Assembly: GCF_013343005.1 (NCBI RefSeq)
Contig: NZ_CP054491.1
Coordinates: 1,532,501-1,596,500, forward strand
Direction of reading: 5' to 3'
Source: Candidatus Reidiella endopervernicosa
GTDB lineage: Bacteria; Pseudomonadota; Gammaproteobacteria; GCF-013343005
DNA length: 64,000 nt
Both the position numbers and the translations under genes were made by a program. The first letter of the stretch is position 1. Every line of letters starts with the position of its first letter. The notes beneath the pieces are model-generated. The model had not been told where the DNA came from and ran no database searches. It worked only from the letters and a program-made list of their open reading frames with translations. Below, in pieces: positions 28,605 through 37,096 of the stretch.

Positions 28605-28999
28605 GAGACTTTGTCGTACTCTGAGTAGAGCATCTTCTCTTCGGTGCTGATACGACGCTTTAGACGCGAGAAGAGTGCACCGATATCCTCTGCAAAGGCG
28701 CTGTCGGAAGTGGTGGTTGAGTAGCGGTCGAAGAAGGCGATCGCATCGGCGGTGATCTGCTCCATATCCTTGGCGAAGATCTTCAGATTGTTCTTCAGGC
28801 GGTTATCACTCTCAGCGGCCTTATTGAGTACCGGGTAGAGCTTTGCGTCCTCTTTCTGAAGATGACCAATTAGTGCGTTCTTGATGCTCATCAGGGTCTC
28901 AACCGCATCCTCAGATACGATACCCTTCCTCTTAACCTCTTCGAGTTTCTCAAGGACCCAGGCGTGGTCAGCTTTCAGTTCATCGGTCAGTGCAGACAT
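28601..28999 (-). CDS. Hemerythrin/HHE-domain protein
   Basis: A 132-residue helical protein beginning MSALTDELKADHAWVLEKLEEV, with HLQKEDAKLYPVL and a C-terminal [13 protein letters not shown]. The spaced His/Glu residues (DH, HLxKED, EE) fit an HHE-type iron-binding four-helix bundle, although some canonical ligands are replaced by Glu/Asp. The role could be oxygen or NO sensing or buffering, by family analogy only. The start at 28999 follows AAGGAAT. Confidence 0.65.
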   Translation of the reverse strand: MSALTDELKADHAWVLEKLEEVKRKGIVSEDAVETLMSIKNALIGHLQKEDAKLYPVLNKAAESDNRLKNNLKIFAKDMEQITADAIAFFDRYSTTTSDSAFAEDIGALFSRLKRRISTEEKMLYSEYDKVS

Positions 29000-29114
29000 T
29001 AACAATTCCTTATATTCACCATGATGTTAGTGTGGTTTTTATACTGGATTGGCAGCGATACGGCAAGATGAACCTTCTGCATAATTTGGTGACTATTAAC
29101 GAGGCAATGATGCA

Positions 29115-29501
29115 ATGGATAAAACGGTCAAATACAGTGCGGCTGAGACCTATCAGACCAAGGATGGGTCACTGATTCGAGAGCTGATGCATCCAGACCA
29201 GCACGGCAATCGCAACCAGAGTCTGGCCGAGGCCGAGGTCGGCCCGGGGGTGACAACGCTACTCCACTGCCATCATCAGAGCGAGGAGCTCTATCACATC
29301 ACGGCGGGGCAGGGTTTGATGACGCTGGCTAATGATCAGTTTGATGTGGTTACGGGCGATACTGTCCATATCGCTCCGGGTGTGGCGCACTGCATCAGAA
29401 GCATCGGAACGAACCCCCTGAAGATACTCTGTTGCTCATCGCCGCCTTACAGTCATGAAGATACAGAACTGCTAGAGTCGCCGTCGTCTTCCCTCTCATG
29501 A
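29115..29501 (+). CDS. Cupin-domain protein
   Basis: A 128-residue single-domain cupin. Motif 1 is visible as LLHCHHQSEELYHITAGQG (metal ligands His, His, Glu) and motif 2 as GDTVHIAPGVAHCIRSIG with the last histidine. Such proteins are sugar isomerases, dioxygenases or binding proteins; the substrate is not evident. Its 3' end overlaps the convergent PqiA-like gene by 49 nt. The start ATG 29115 has GAGGCAATG upstream. Confidence 0.82.
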   Translation: MDKTVKYSAAETYQTKDGSLIRELMHPDQHGNRNQSLAEAEVGPGVTTLLHCHHQSEELYHITAGQGLMTLANDQFDVVTGDTVHIAPGVAHCIRSIGTNPLKILCCSSPPYSHEDTELLESPSSSLS

Positions 29502-30019
29502 GCGGGCGTATCCTGGGTCAGCTTGTTGCTCAAATGGACGACCCAACCTGTTGCGATCATCGTCAAGACGACTGAAAGGGTAAAGGCGTAGAGTCCATAG
29601 CGCATATCGACGTTGGCAATTGCGCCGAGCTTGACCGAAACTACCAGTAGCGCGACGACAAAGACATCTAGCATCGACCACTTGCCGTATAGATGCATCC
29701 ATTGCAGATAGCGCTGAAGCCGCGCGCCATCACCCTCTTTCATTACTACCAATAGCATCAATACTCCAAGCTTCAGAAAAGGCATGATCACGCTGAAGAG
29801 GGTGATGATGCAGAAGAGAAATATCTGTCCCTCGCGCCAGAGTTGTTGCACCCCTGAGAGGACTGAGAAGGTGTTCTCAAACAGGTAGAACTTCTCCAGA
29901 GTGACGATGGGTGCAAGGAGGCCAAAAATCAGGGCGACAAGGGCAATGCCAATCAGTGTTTGTAGCAGAGTTGCATGGCGCGGAAAGTGGTGGGTGATAG
30001 ATAGGGGTGGAGTGTTCAT
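29453..30019 (-). CDS. Paraquat-inducible protein A-like membrane protein
   Basis: A 188-residue inner-membrane protein with four hydrophobic segments (LIGIALVALIFGLLAPIV, IFLFCIITLFSVIMPFLKLGVLMLL, LDVFVVALLVVSVKL, LYAFTLSVVLTMIATGWVV). It contains the PqiA-family stretch LYGKWSMLDVFVVALLVVSVKLG. It is one PqiA module without the zinc-like cysteine motif, and no PqiB/MCE partner is adjacent. The acidic/Ser-rich C-terminus overlaps the cupin gene. Confidence 0.8.
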   Translation of the reverse strand: MNTPPLSITHHFPRHATLLQTLIGIALVALIFGLLAPIVTLEKFYLFENTFSVLSGVQQLWREGQIFLFCIITLFSVIMPFLKLGVLMLLVVMKEGDGARLQRYLQWMHLYGKWSMLDVFVVALLVVSVKLGAIANVDMRYGLYAFTLSVVLTMIATGWVVHLSNKLTQDTPAHEREDDGDSSSSVSS

Positions 30020-30142
30020 CGGGCCTATGTTACCGCAGAAGCCGTTGGGCTGAAGCTCGGATCGAGAGTGGTGTAGGCCTACTAATGAGCGTGACAGAGA
30101 AGAGGCGGAAAACCCGCTTTGTTTGTTATATGTAGTTAGGTG

Positions 30143-30340
30143 CTAAGCCCTTACATTGATGTTGTGACCGATGCGCGAGGTGGGATCGGGTGCAGCTGAG
30201 TTCTGCGCACTCGCGGCAGCCTGCGGTTTAGGCAGCGATGCGATCAGACTGAGTGCGGTGATGCCCTGTGACTGTATGGCGAGCTTTTTGGCCTGCGCTG
30301 CTGCGATGTCGTTACCGGGAATACTGATACTGTTCATCAA
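30143..30340 (-). CDS. Small protein, possible YjfB-like motility protein
   Basis: A 65-residue product with N-terminus MMNSISIPGNDIAAAQAKK, an Ala/Gln-rich helix, and C-terminus GHNINVRA. The overall pattern resembles short putative motility proteins (YjfB type), whose C-terminus ends G..INTxA. No flagellar genes are near. Identification is by general pattern only. Confidence 0.4.
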   Translation of the reverse strand: MMNSISIPGNDIAAAQAKKLAIQSQGITALSLIASLPKPQAAASAQNSAAPDPTSRIGHNINVRA

Positions 30341-30371
30341 GCTACTCCAACACTATCTGCTGTACATATAA

Positions 30372-30742
30372 CTATTAGCACACCTACCTTTGAGTGACAC
30401 ATTTACCATTCGATTCTGTGAAGATGCTCACAAAAGGGAGTTGATAGCTTATGAAGTGGAGCTGGGGTAGTCGTGAATAGGCCTGGCGTAGAGTCTCAAT
30501 TTGTCCTCTCCTGGTATGACTCGCCTCACTCAGCTCTCTCGTAGCAACAGGATTACATTGCAGCGCTCGGTAGATGTGAAACAGCGAGAAGGCTATTGAA
30601 GGTTATTGTGCGGGACGGATAGGTAATTGAATAACATAACTATTGTTTCGAGTAGGGCTTGCTGAAGAACGATGCGCAGGCGTATATAAGGCAAAAATCT
30701 GCTAGAGTGCGCCCACTCTCCAACCGCTCGAGGGCTCTGCCG
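30372..30742. other. Intergenic region before the helicase, nothing identified
   Basis: About 370 nt without a convincing gene, repeat or RNA. The AT-rich segment 30620-30660 could carry the helicase promoter. No clear -35/-10 pair, terminator or riboswitch-like structure was recognised. Confidence 0.4.
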
Positions 30743-32014
30743 TTGTTCTCCAATCTCCCACTCAATGCGCGTCTACTCAAGGCGCTCAAGGCTCTCGACT
30801 ACCAGAGCGCCACACCGGTACAGCTCAACGCGATACCTCCTGCACTAAAAGCGCAGGATCTGCTGGTAAGTGCCGAGACCGGTAGCGGTAAGACCGCAGC
30901 CTTCCTGTTACCAACCCTGCATCAACTGTTAGCCAATCGAGCACGTCGTGCGGGGGTGCGAGCACTGGTATTGGTGCCAACCCGTGAATTGGGCCGACAG
31001 GTCTATGTGCAGTGTCAGAAACTGTGCGAATTTACCGACCTGCAGACGCTGCTGATTACCGGTGGGGATGACTACAAAGAGCAGGTTAAGCAGCTGGAAG
31101 AGGGGCCTGCTGTGGTAATCGCTACCCCTGGCCGACTCTTCGATCACCTGAAGAAAGGCACCGCCAAGCTCAATGATCTTGAGGTGTTAATACTCGATGA
31201 GGCCGATCGCATGCTCGATATGGGCTTTGGCGATACGGTGATGAGTATCGCCAAGCGGAGTAGAAGAGAGCGTCAGACGCTGCTCTTCTCCGCCACTATC
31301 GAAAGGGGAGAGGTGGCAGCCATGGCCAGGCTACTGCTCGATGAGCCACAGATCATCACACTCGCCACCTCGCAGGATAAACACACCAACATCGAACAGC
31401 AGATGGTGTTGGCCGACGATGTGGCACATAAGGAACGGTTACTGCAGAGGCTGCTCTCTAATGATGAATACGGCAAGGCGCTGGTCTTTACCAACACCCG
31501 TGTTCAGGCCGACCGACTCGGCGGATTGCTGCGCAGCAGTGAGATCCGGACTGGCGTGTTACACGGTGATATGGATCAGGAGAAGCGCAACCTGGTAATG
31601 GATATGATCCGTCGCGGCAATGTTCAGGTGATGGTTGCCACCGACCTGGCGGCACGCGGTCTCGATGTGAAAGGGATCGATCTGGTTATCAATTTCGAAA
31701 TGGCGCGTAGCGGTGATGACTATGTACACCGAATCGGCCGTACTGGACGGGCCGGTGAAAAGGGCGTGGCTATATCGTTAATTGACCATAACGAGTGGAA
31801 TCGAACCGCCGGTATCGAACGCTACCTCAAACAACGTTTTGAGCGCCGTGAGATCGAGGGGTTAGTAGCGACCTATAAGGGCCCGAAAAAACAGAAGGCC
31901 TCCGGTAAGGCGGCTGGTAGTAAAAAACAGAAGCTGGCTCGTAAAAAGAGCAAGGTGAAAAAACGTCTGCGCGATAAGAAGAGTGTTGGCAAACGACGTA
32001 AACCAAACAAGTGA
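30743..32014 (+). CDS. DEAD-box ATP-dependent RNA helicase (SrmB/RhlE-like)
   Basis: Remodels RNA, probably in ribosome assembly. Motifs appear in order: Q-motif (SATPVQLNAIPPAL), I AETGSGKTAA, Ia PTRELGRQ, II VLILDEADRML, III LFSATIE, then GVLHGDMDQEKR, ATDLAARGLDVKG and HRIGRTGRAGEKG. The C-terminus is a Lys/Arg-rich tail (KKQK, KKSKVKKRLRDKK) for RNA binding. The frame opens at TTG 30659; TTG 30743 is preferred because GAGGG lies 9 nt before it and LFSNLPLNARLLKAL is the family-like N-terminus. The start is therefore uncertain. Confidence 0.9.
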   Translation: MFSNLPLNARLLKALKALDYQSATPVQLNAIPPALKAQDLLVSAETGSGKTAAFLLPTLHQLLANRARRAGVRALVLVPTRELGRQVYVQCQKLCEFTDLQTLLITGGDDYKEQVKQLEEGPAVVIATPGRLFDHLKKGTAKLNDLEVLILDEADRMLDMGFGDTVMSIAKRSRRERQTLLFSATIERGEVAAMARLLLDEPQIITLATSQDKHTNIEQQMVLADDVAHKERLLQRLLSNDEYGKALVFTNTRVQADRLGGLLRSSEIRTGVLHGDMDQEKRNLVMDMIRRGNVQVMVATDLAARGLDVKGIDLVINFEMARSGDDYVHRIGRTGRAGEKGVAISLIDHNEWNRTAGIERYLKQRFERREIEGLVATYKGPKKQKASGKAAGSKKQKLARKKSKVKKRLRDKKSVGKRRKPNK

Positions 32015-32090
32015 GTATGACCCAGGAGTTTGCTAGTTCCTCACTGATACTGCCATACGGCGGCTATCCTTGATCCGTCGCTTTGTACGA

Positions 32091-33913
32091 TCACAATGGG
32101 GTGGTGGTGATAAGATATGAGCTTAAGAGGGTGTTCAGCATTTTCCTGCGCTCATTATCAATAGGTGAGTTGTTGGATTGCCACTCTGAAATAACTCCGC
32201 CTGTCTGTGTGATGTGGCGGATACGATCAACGGGTAGGCCAGTCTGGATGAACTCGTCGGTCTGAATAAGAAGTACGACTGATTCAACTTTACGGTTCAT
32301 GAGTAGTGCAATCGTACGTGTAAACAGTGATATAGAAGGAAACGGCATCTCCTGCAGAGACGGGGTGATAGTCAGATAATGACTAGTTAGGTAACAAGCA
32401 GTGCCGCCATCGACCTGTAGCTGCTGAATCTTTCGGGCCGTTTTTTCCGCCTCGCTGCCTCCTATTACGACCTCTACCGGTATTCGTCCATCACCTTCAA
32501 TAAAATTCTCAAAATAGTGCGGAAGTCGCGCCCTTGCAGTGGGGTGGCCGCCAAAGTATGGAGCGAAATTGACTTCGTTTATAATCGCTCCGTTTTGATG
32601 CCATGGTATAGATATATCGCTAGAGATGATGTCGATGCCAGCATTCGAGAGTTGAAAGAGTTCTGCCGCGCGAAGAGCAATAGCTCTGTTGTCAGGGTGA
32701 ACTTGATCGCTTGCGTCGGTGATGTCACCACTCCACTCGGATGATTCGATCTTTCTGATTGGAACTGTTGTTCCAGGTTCAGGAATTGTCTCCGGTGAAA
32801 AACCATTTTCGGTGATTGAGTCTAATGCCAGCTCATCAAGCGGAATAGCCTTGCTGCGTTTCCAGGGTGGGGTTGCCAGTAGTTTTTTATTTGCGAGTTC
32901 AATGAGTTCGGAGACTGTATGTTCTCCATCGCCTATGACCGCTCTCGGACCACGTCGTAGGGCATAGAGCATCTCGTTATTGGCGATAAAGATACGATAA
33001 CAGACGCCAGGTACCTCTTTCTCGATGAGTATCTTTTTTGAATGCTTGGATGCTGTATTGAATGCGCCAGCAAGTTGTTTAAGGTTATGAATGCCAACAG
33101 TGACCCCTTCGCCACGATCTAGATCCGCCGGTTTTACAACCAGTGGCCAGCCTAGCTTTAGCGCTGCCTGTTGTGCCTGTTTAGGTGAATAGGTAAGTAT
33201 ATGTGGGTTGGAGAGGGAAGTCCTGCGCTACGGGTCAGTGTTGAGGTCCATGCTTTGTTTTGTGACACCTTTGAGCCAAAGGCTGAGTCGGATTCGACAG
33301 AGCTTCTATCTATTAGCCGTGCCCTACTACCCCAACCCAGCTGATAAAGACCGCTGCCAAGATGGCGAAAGGGAATGTCAAGATCGTAGGCAGCCTTTAG
33401 AATATGTGTTGTGGATATCCCGGCAACCACTCTGGCGCGTATAGGCTGAACTGTCTTTTTACTAATGGCACTTTGTATTGCCGATAGGTTGAGTGGTTCC
33501 TGTGGCATATATATACACTGCCGCAATACTCTGAGTGCACTTCGGTAAGCCTTAATTAATAATTTCAGCGAAACGTGATCGATTGCAGGTATCGCGATCT
33601 GGATATGCCATTTTTGAGTGTTTTCTTCGCTCCTGTCTGTGTTGAGAATAACGCCAAGATCGAAAATTGGGAGTCGTGCATCCTGCAAGATTGATCGAGC
33701 AATTATCATTGCTCGTTCTGAAAACGTTTCGGCAGTGGAGTGTGGGCGAGAGGTTTCCGTTGACCACTCATCTATTTGAAGACCGTAAATTTTCTGAATT
33801 ACTTTATCGACTGCTGTGAAATCGACCGTCTCCGGACAATCGAAAGAGAGAAAGATCTGGGTTTCGAGTTGACGTAAACCGGACTTGTAGCCGTGGACAC
33901 TCTGGTTAACCAT
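32091..33913 (-). pseudogene. Cyanophycin-synthetase-like ATP-grasp enzyme of the RiPP locus (frame-broken)
   Basis: Two frames make one protein of about 607 residues. The first (33158-33913) holds the CphA-type N-terminal domain and the ATP-grasp entry HLGSGLYQLGWGSRARLID. The continuous frame after about 33205 reads ILTYSPKQAQQAALKLGWPLVVKPAD, split here by family spacing, then DRGEGVTVGI, EVPGVCYRIF, RRGPRAVIGDG and the ATP-grasp end NGAIINEVNFAP. A deletion of one base near ACCC (33203-33212) explains the break. The C-terminus keeps a short relic of the Mur-ligase domain (IPVEVVIGGSEAEKTARKI) whose P-loop glycine is Glu. It is divergent from the precursor gene. ATP-dependent peptide ligation is inferred. 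Confidence 0.8.
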
Positions 33914-33978
33914 GGTTTTGTGTTTTCAAGAGGGAAAAAGCCTATAAATAGTAGCGTGCATGTGGTGTGGTGATGAAA

Positions 33979-34033
33979 TTGACATGTTCTGGCTAATTTG
34001 TTCATATGCTAACCTGATTTGCCTAATTACAAT
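33979..34033 (+). promoter_or_regulatory. Candidate promoter region of the precursor gene
   Basis: The AT-rich divergent gap contains a perfect TTGACA (33979-33984) with only weak -10 candidates about 17-20 nt downstream, and a separate TACAAT at 34028-34033. No fully convincing pair is present. The gap must serve both the precursor and the divergent ATP-grasp gene. Confidence 0.3.
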
Positions 34034-34055
34034 AGTTTTTACCAAGGGGGAATGT

Positions 34056-34295
34056 ATGGTCAAGGATGTTATTCTGGATTCAAATAAATTACTGGGTTTT
34101 AAAATCTTGGGAAAGAGGGATTCGCTCGACGCTGTCGAATTTGGAGCCAAGATTGCAAAACCAGTCACTGCTAAAACCGCAATGGGCGCGAAGATCGGAA
34201 AGGCGCCACCAGCCCCTCAGCTTGGCGCAAAGATTGGTAAGGCTCCATCTTCAACCACTCTGCTCGGAGCGAAAATTGGTAAGGCACCTCTCTAG
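34056..34295 (+). CDS. Candidate RiPP precursor peptide with GAKIGKAP repeats
   Basis: A 79-residue peptide with a leader-like N-terminal half (MVKDVILDSNKLLGFKILGK, then RDSLDAVE) and a C-terminal half of four repeats: FGAKIAKP, MGAKIGKAP, LGAKIGKAP and LGAKIGKAP, spaced 13-14 residues, ending in Leu. Acidic residues are confined to the leader; the repeats have only Lys, Ser and Thr side chains that could react. AAGGGGGAA at 34043-34051 is an excellent ribosome-binding site for ATG 34056. It is flanked by an ATP-grasp gene and an HExxH gene, and followed by a strong terminator. It matches no family I can name. Confidence 0.8.
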   Translation: MVKDVILDSNKLLGFKILGKRDSLDAVEFGAKIAKPVTAKTAMGAKIGKAPPAPQLGAKIGKAPSSTTLLGAKIGKAPL

Positions 34296-34386
34296 CAATT
34301 AAATTGGAAACAGTGTCAGAAATTGGCGTGCTACTTAATTAGCGGCTTATTACGGTAAGCACACAATAGTCGTCGTGATAGAGTAG

Positions 34387-34418
34387 GAACCGATCGCCTT
34401 ACTGCGGTCGGTTTTTTT
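34387..34418 (+). terminator. Intrinsic terminator between precursor and HExxH gene
   Basis: Stem ACCGA-CGC with GCG-TCGGT, followed by seven T (34412-34418). The HExxH gene begins 15 nt later with no obvious separate promoter. It probably acts as a partial terminator that keeps precursor mRNA in excess of enzyme mRNA. Confidence 0.85.
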
Positions 34419-34432
34419 ATGGTGAATGACTA

Positions 34433-35425
34433 ATGACTATCCACTTCTCCTTCCTGCCCGATCCCATACGCGCCAGGGCTATTGACAGCAGAATGCGTCA
34501 AGGTTTGGCAGATAGCCTTAATTATGTCTCCGGTGAACTTGGCAAGCAGGTTGGAAAATCGCTCGATGGCGTGGATGAGTTGGTTGCTGCAACCAGTCGT
34601 GGTGCAGTCTATCCACCCTCTACTTTTGGACTCTATTACGAAATAGTTTCGGCTGTGATGGAGGATGGACATCAAGCGGCGGAAACTCTGATCAATGAGT
34701 TGCAGTCAGAACGTAAGCTGGACGGCAATGAATTAAATGTGACCACTCTGGGTGGGATTGAATCTATCTCAGTTCAGAAACGCTATCAGCGGTTAATGGA
34801 TACTGATCCCAATACTCCCTTTACGATACTTTCACCTGCTGGTGAGGAGGCTGATGACCTTGTTTCTCAGTTCAAGTCTGGTCATAGACGGCTTCGTGAG
34901 ACCATTCCAGTGCTGGCAGATGAGTTCGAGTCGTTGGTGAAAGAGGTGGTTCTGGTTGTCGGTGATGTCGAATCGAATGGGTATGACTTTGCCGGTGGTT
35001 CCAGTTATATGCTTTGGGGGGCGCTCTTTATCAATGCCGAGCGACATAAGAGCGATGTGGCCTTGATTGAAGCGATTGCACATGAGAGTGCGCATAGCTT
35101 TCTGTTTGGTATGACCTACGACGAACCGTTGGTCCTAAATGCGGATGACGAACTTCTTCAGTCGCCACTTCGCGATGATCCCCGACCAATGGATGGAATT
35201 TACCACGCGACCTTTGTATTGGCGCGCATGCACTGGGCAATGTCGGCATTGATCGATTCCGGGAAGCTACAAGGTATCGAATTGGATGAAGCAAAAGCGG
35301 CGCGGGAGCGTGATCGCATTAGCTTCTTTGATGGATACGGAACTGTTAGCGAATTCGCAAAGATGAGTGAGACAGGTCATGCGTTGATGGAAGGTGCGTA
35401 CAGTTACATGGAGCCCTTCCAGTAG
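34433..35425 (+). CDS. HExxH-motif putative peptide-modifying enzyme (aKG-HExxH hydroxylase type)
   Basis: A 330-residue protein resembling the HEXXH-motif putative peptide-modification family, some members of which are described as alpha-ketoglutarate-dependent peptide beta-hydroxylases. Its centre reads ALFINAERHKSDVALIEA, then IAHESAHSFLFGM (HESAH metal motif near residue 222). A further histidine follows in DGIYHATFVLARMHWAM, a plausible third ligand. The upstream part is helical and variable. The position directly after the precursor gene suggests it acts on the GAKIGKAP peptide. Metallopeptidase activity is the alternative reading of HExxH. No strong ribosome-binding site is seen. Confidence 0.75.
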   Translation: MTIHFSFLPDPIRARAIDSRMRQGLADSLNYVSGELGKQVGKSLDGVDELVAATSRGAVYPPSTFGLYYEIVSAVMEDGHQAAETLINELQSERKLDGNELNVTTLGGIESISVQKRYQRLMDTDPNTPFTILSPAGEEADDLVSQFKSGHRRLRETIPVLADEFESLVKEVVLVVGDVESNGYDFAGGSSYMLWGALFINAERHKSDVALIEAIAHESAHSFLFGMTYDEPLVLNADDELLQSPLRDDPRPMDGIYHATFVLARMHWAMSALIDSGKLQGIELDEAKAARERDRISFFDGYGTVSEFAKMSETGHALMEGAYSYMEPFQ

Positions 35426-35484
35426 GATTGGTTGTTCAATGGGCAAACAGCGAATGTTGTGGAGAAACGGCCTGCCGTCGTTGC

Positions 35485-36615
35485 TTACCCGGCTGAAATA
35501 ATGATGTGGCTGATCTCGCTAGGAGCGAGTACACGCAGTGGCGGTCCCCAGTAACCGGTTCCCCGACTGACAAAAATCTGTCTGCGTGCATCGTGTCGGT
35601 GCAGTCCGGCCAGATAGGGTTGATCGATCATCACCAGAAAGCCGAAGGGAAAGATCTGGCCTCCATGGGTGTGGCCGCTGAGCATCAGATCGAATTGATG
35701 CTCTTTGATCAGGTTAATCCCTTTGGGCTGGTGACAGAGCAGGATGGTCGGAATATTCGTATCAACACCATCAAACGCCCTATCAAAATCTAATGGCAGT
35801 GAACCAATGCGTTCGCCAATGACATCGTTTACCCCTACCAGATTAAACTGCTGGCCACTCTTCTCAATCACTTCGCTCTCATTAAGTAGCGGCCTGATGC
35901 CGAGTGTGCGTAGATATTCGATAACGGGTTCAGCGCCGTGGAAATATTCGTGGTTGCCGAGAATAAAGTAGCAGGGGCACTGTAGGCGTTGCAGCGGCTC
36001 AAGGTCCTGTCGGATATCCTCAAGTGGCAGATCGATTAGATCGCCGGTTATTACAACCATGTCGGGATGCAGTGCGTTGGTGCGCGCTACGGTCTCCTCT
36101 ATAAAGCCCCGTTTTATCGTCCGTCCTACGTGTACGTCACTGAGTTGCACAATAGAGTAGTTGTCGATTGGGAAGTCTTTGATCTTTACCTCAACGCTGT
36201 TAATTCCTGGTGCCTTGATGCCCTGTGAAAATCCGCGTAACAGATAAGCAGTAGCGGCTATTAACATGGTGATGTCGAAGAGTATTTTGATGGTGCGACG
36301 GCGGCCCTGGTCGAAGGGAACCCGTCTCGAGGTGGTGATGGTCAGATCGTAGATCGTCGCGATGACAAAGAGCATGAAGGTGATGCCGATGAAGGCGCTG
36401 TTGATCATGTAGAGTAGAGGTGACTGGGCCAACAGGTCGAGTACACGGTCGAGCATGAAGAAAATTTCACCCGCCATCAGGGTGATGGGGATAATGGCAG
36501 CATATTGGCTGAAGTGGGGTGAGAGTTTTTTGAAAAAACGTCGATAGATATAGAAGTTAGCCGCTGCCATGACCAGCAGAAAGATAGAGGCAAAAATGAT
36601 AAGTCGTAGTGGCAT
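35485..36615 (-). CDS. Membrane-anchored metallophosphoesterase (YkuE-like)
   Basis: A 376-residue protein with four N-terminal membrane segments (residues about 5-135) and a calcineurin-like phosphoesterase domain. Motifs: QLSDVHVGRT near 158, VITGDLIDLP, ILGNHEYFHG, LLCHQPKG and SGHTHGGQIFPFG. This is the YkuE/YaeI type. Family members act on phosphorylated lipids or nucleotides; the substrate here is unknown. The active site most likely faces the cytoplasm or periplasm near the membrane; topology is not settled by the sequence. Confidence 0.87.
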   Translation of the reverse strand: MPLRLIIFASIFLLVMAAANFYIYRRFFKKLSPHFSQYAAIIPITLMAGEIFFMLDRVLDLLAQSPLLYMINSAFIGITFMLFVIATIYDLTITTSRRVPFDQGRRRTIKILFDITMLIAATAYLLRGFSQGIKAPGINSVEVKIKDFPIDNYSIVQLSDVHVGRTIKRGFIEETVARTNALHPDMVVITGDLIDLPLEDIRQDLEPLQRLQCPCYFILGNHEYFHGAEPVIEYLRTLGIRPLLNESEVIEKSGQQFNLVGVNDVIGERIGSLPLDFDRAFDGVDTNIPTILLCHQPKGINLIKEHQFDLMLSGHTHGGQIFPFGFLVMIDQPYLAGLHRHDARRQIFVSRGTGYWGPPLRVLAPSEISHIIISAG

Positions 36616-36719
36616 GGCGTGATTGGAGTCTTTTGTTGATTGGAGTGGGCGTGCTAGTTGTAGGGCGTTTGATCGGTGTCAGGTTCTACACCCGATGGTG
36701 ACATTGGCGCAGTTGTCGA

Positions 36720-37088
36720 CTAGCAGCCACCATCCCCGCCACCTCCACAGTCGCCACCACCCTCTCCGCCAGTGCTATCGCCGCCACCAAAGACAGAATC
36801 ACTGCTAATAATGCCGTTGGCGTGGAGCCACCAGAAGAGATAGATAATGGAGGCGAGAAGTAAGAGCGGTGGCATAAGAGCCTTAAAGAGTGAGGTGCTA
36901 CCGAGATCAAAAAAGTGGATGGTGGTGTAGCCAGCAGCAATGGCGATAAAACCCTGGAACCAGAAAAGATAGAGCAGACCGCCCAGAGCAGCCAGCGGGA
37001 TCAGTAATGAGTAGAGCGGGTTGTCGGCACTAAAATCGCCATATATTGCAGCGACAACAATAAAAAAAATGGCCCAGAACTGTTTCAT
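36720..37088 (-). CDS. Small membrane protein with Gly/Cys-rich C-terminal tail
   Basis: A 122-residue protein with three hydrophobic segments (FWAIFFIVVAAIYGDF, LLIPLAALGGLLYLFWF, LMPPLLLLASIIYLFWWL) and a glycine-rich tail GGGDSTGGEGGGDCGGGGD ending GGC. Gly-rich GGxGGG tails occur on TPM/YgcG-like membrane proteins, but the two cysteines here are distinctive. It is not recognised. It follows the cNMP-binding gene by 8 nt on the same strand, so co-transcription is likely. Confidence 0.6.
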   Translation of the reverse strand: MKQFWAIFFIVVAAIYGDFSADNPLYSLLIPLAALGGLLYLFWFQGFIAIAAGYTTIHFFDLGSTSLFKALMPPLLLLASIIYLFWWLHANGIISSDSVFGGGDSTGGEGGGDCGGGGDGGC

Positions 37089-37096
37089 GATATCGG

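Noticed and set aside
34433-35425. Ordinary zinc metallopeptidase
   Set aside because: HExxH is present, but the surrounding pattern and the adjacent repeat precursor fit the HExxH peptide-modification family better; it stays as the alternative in the feature entry.
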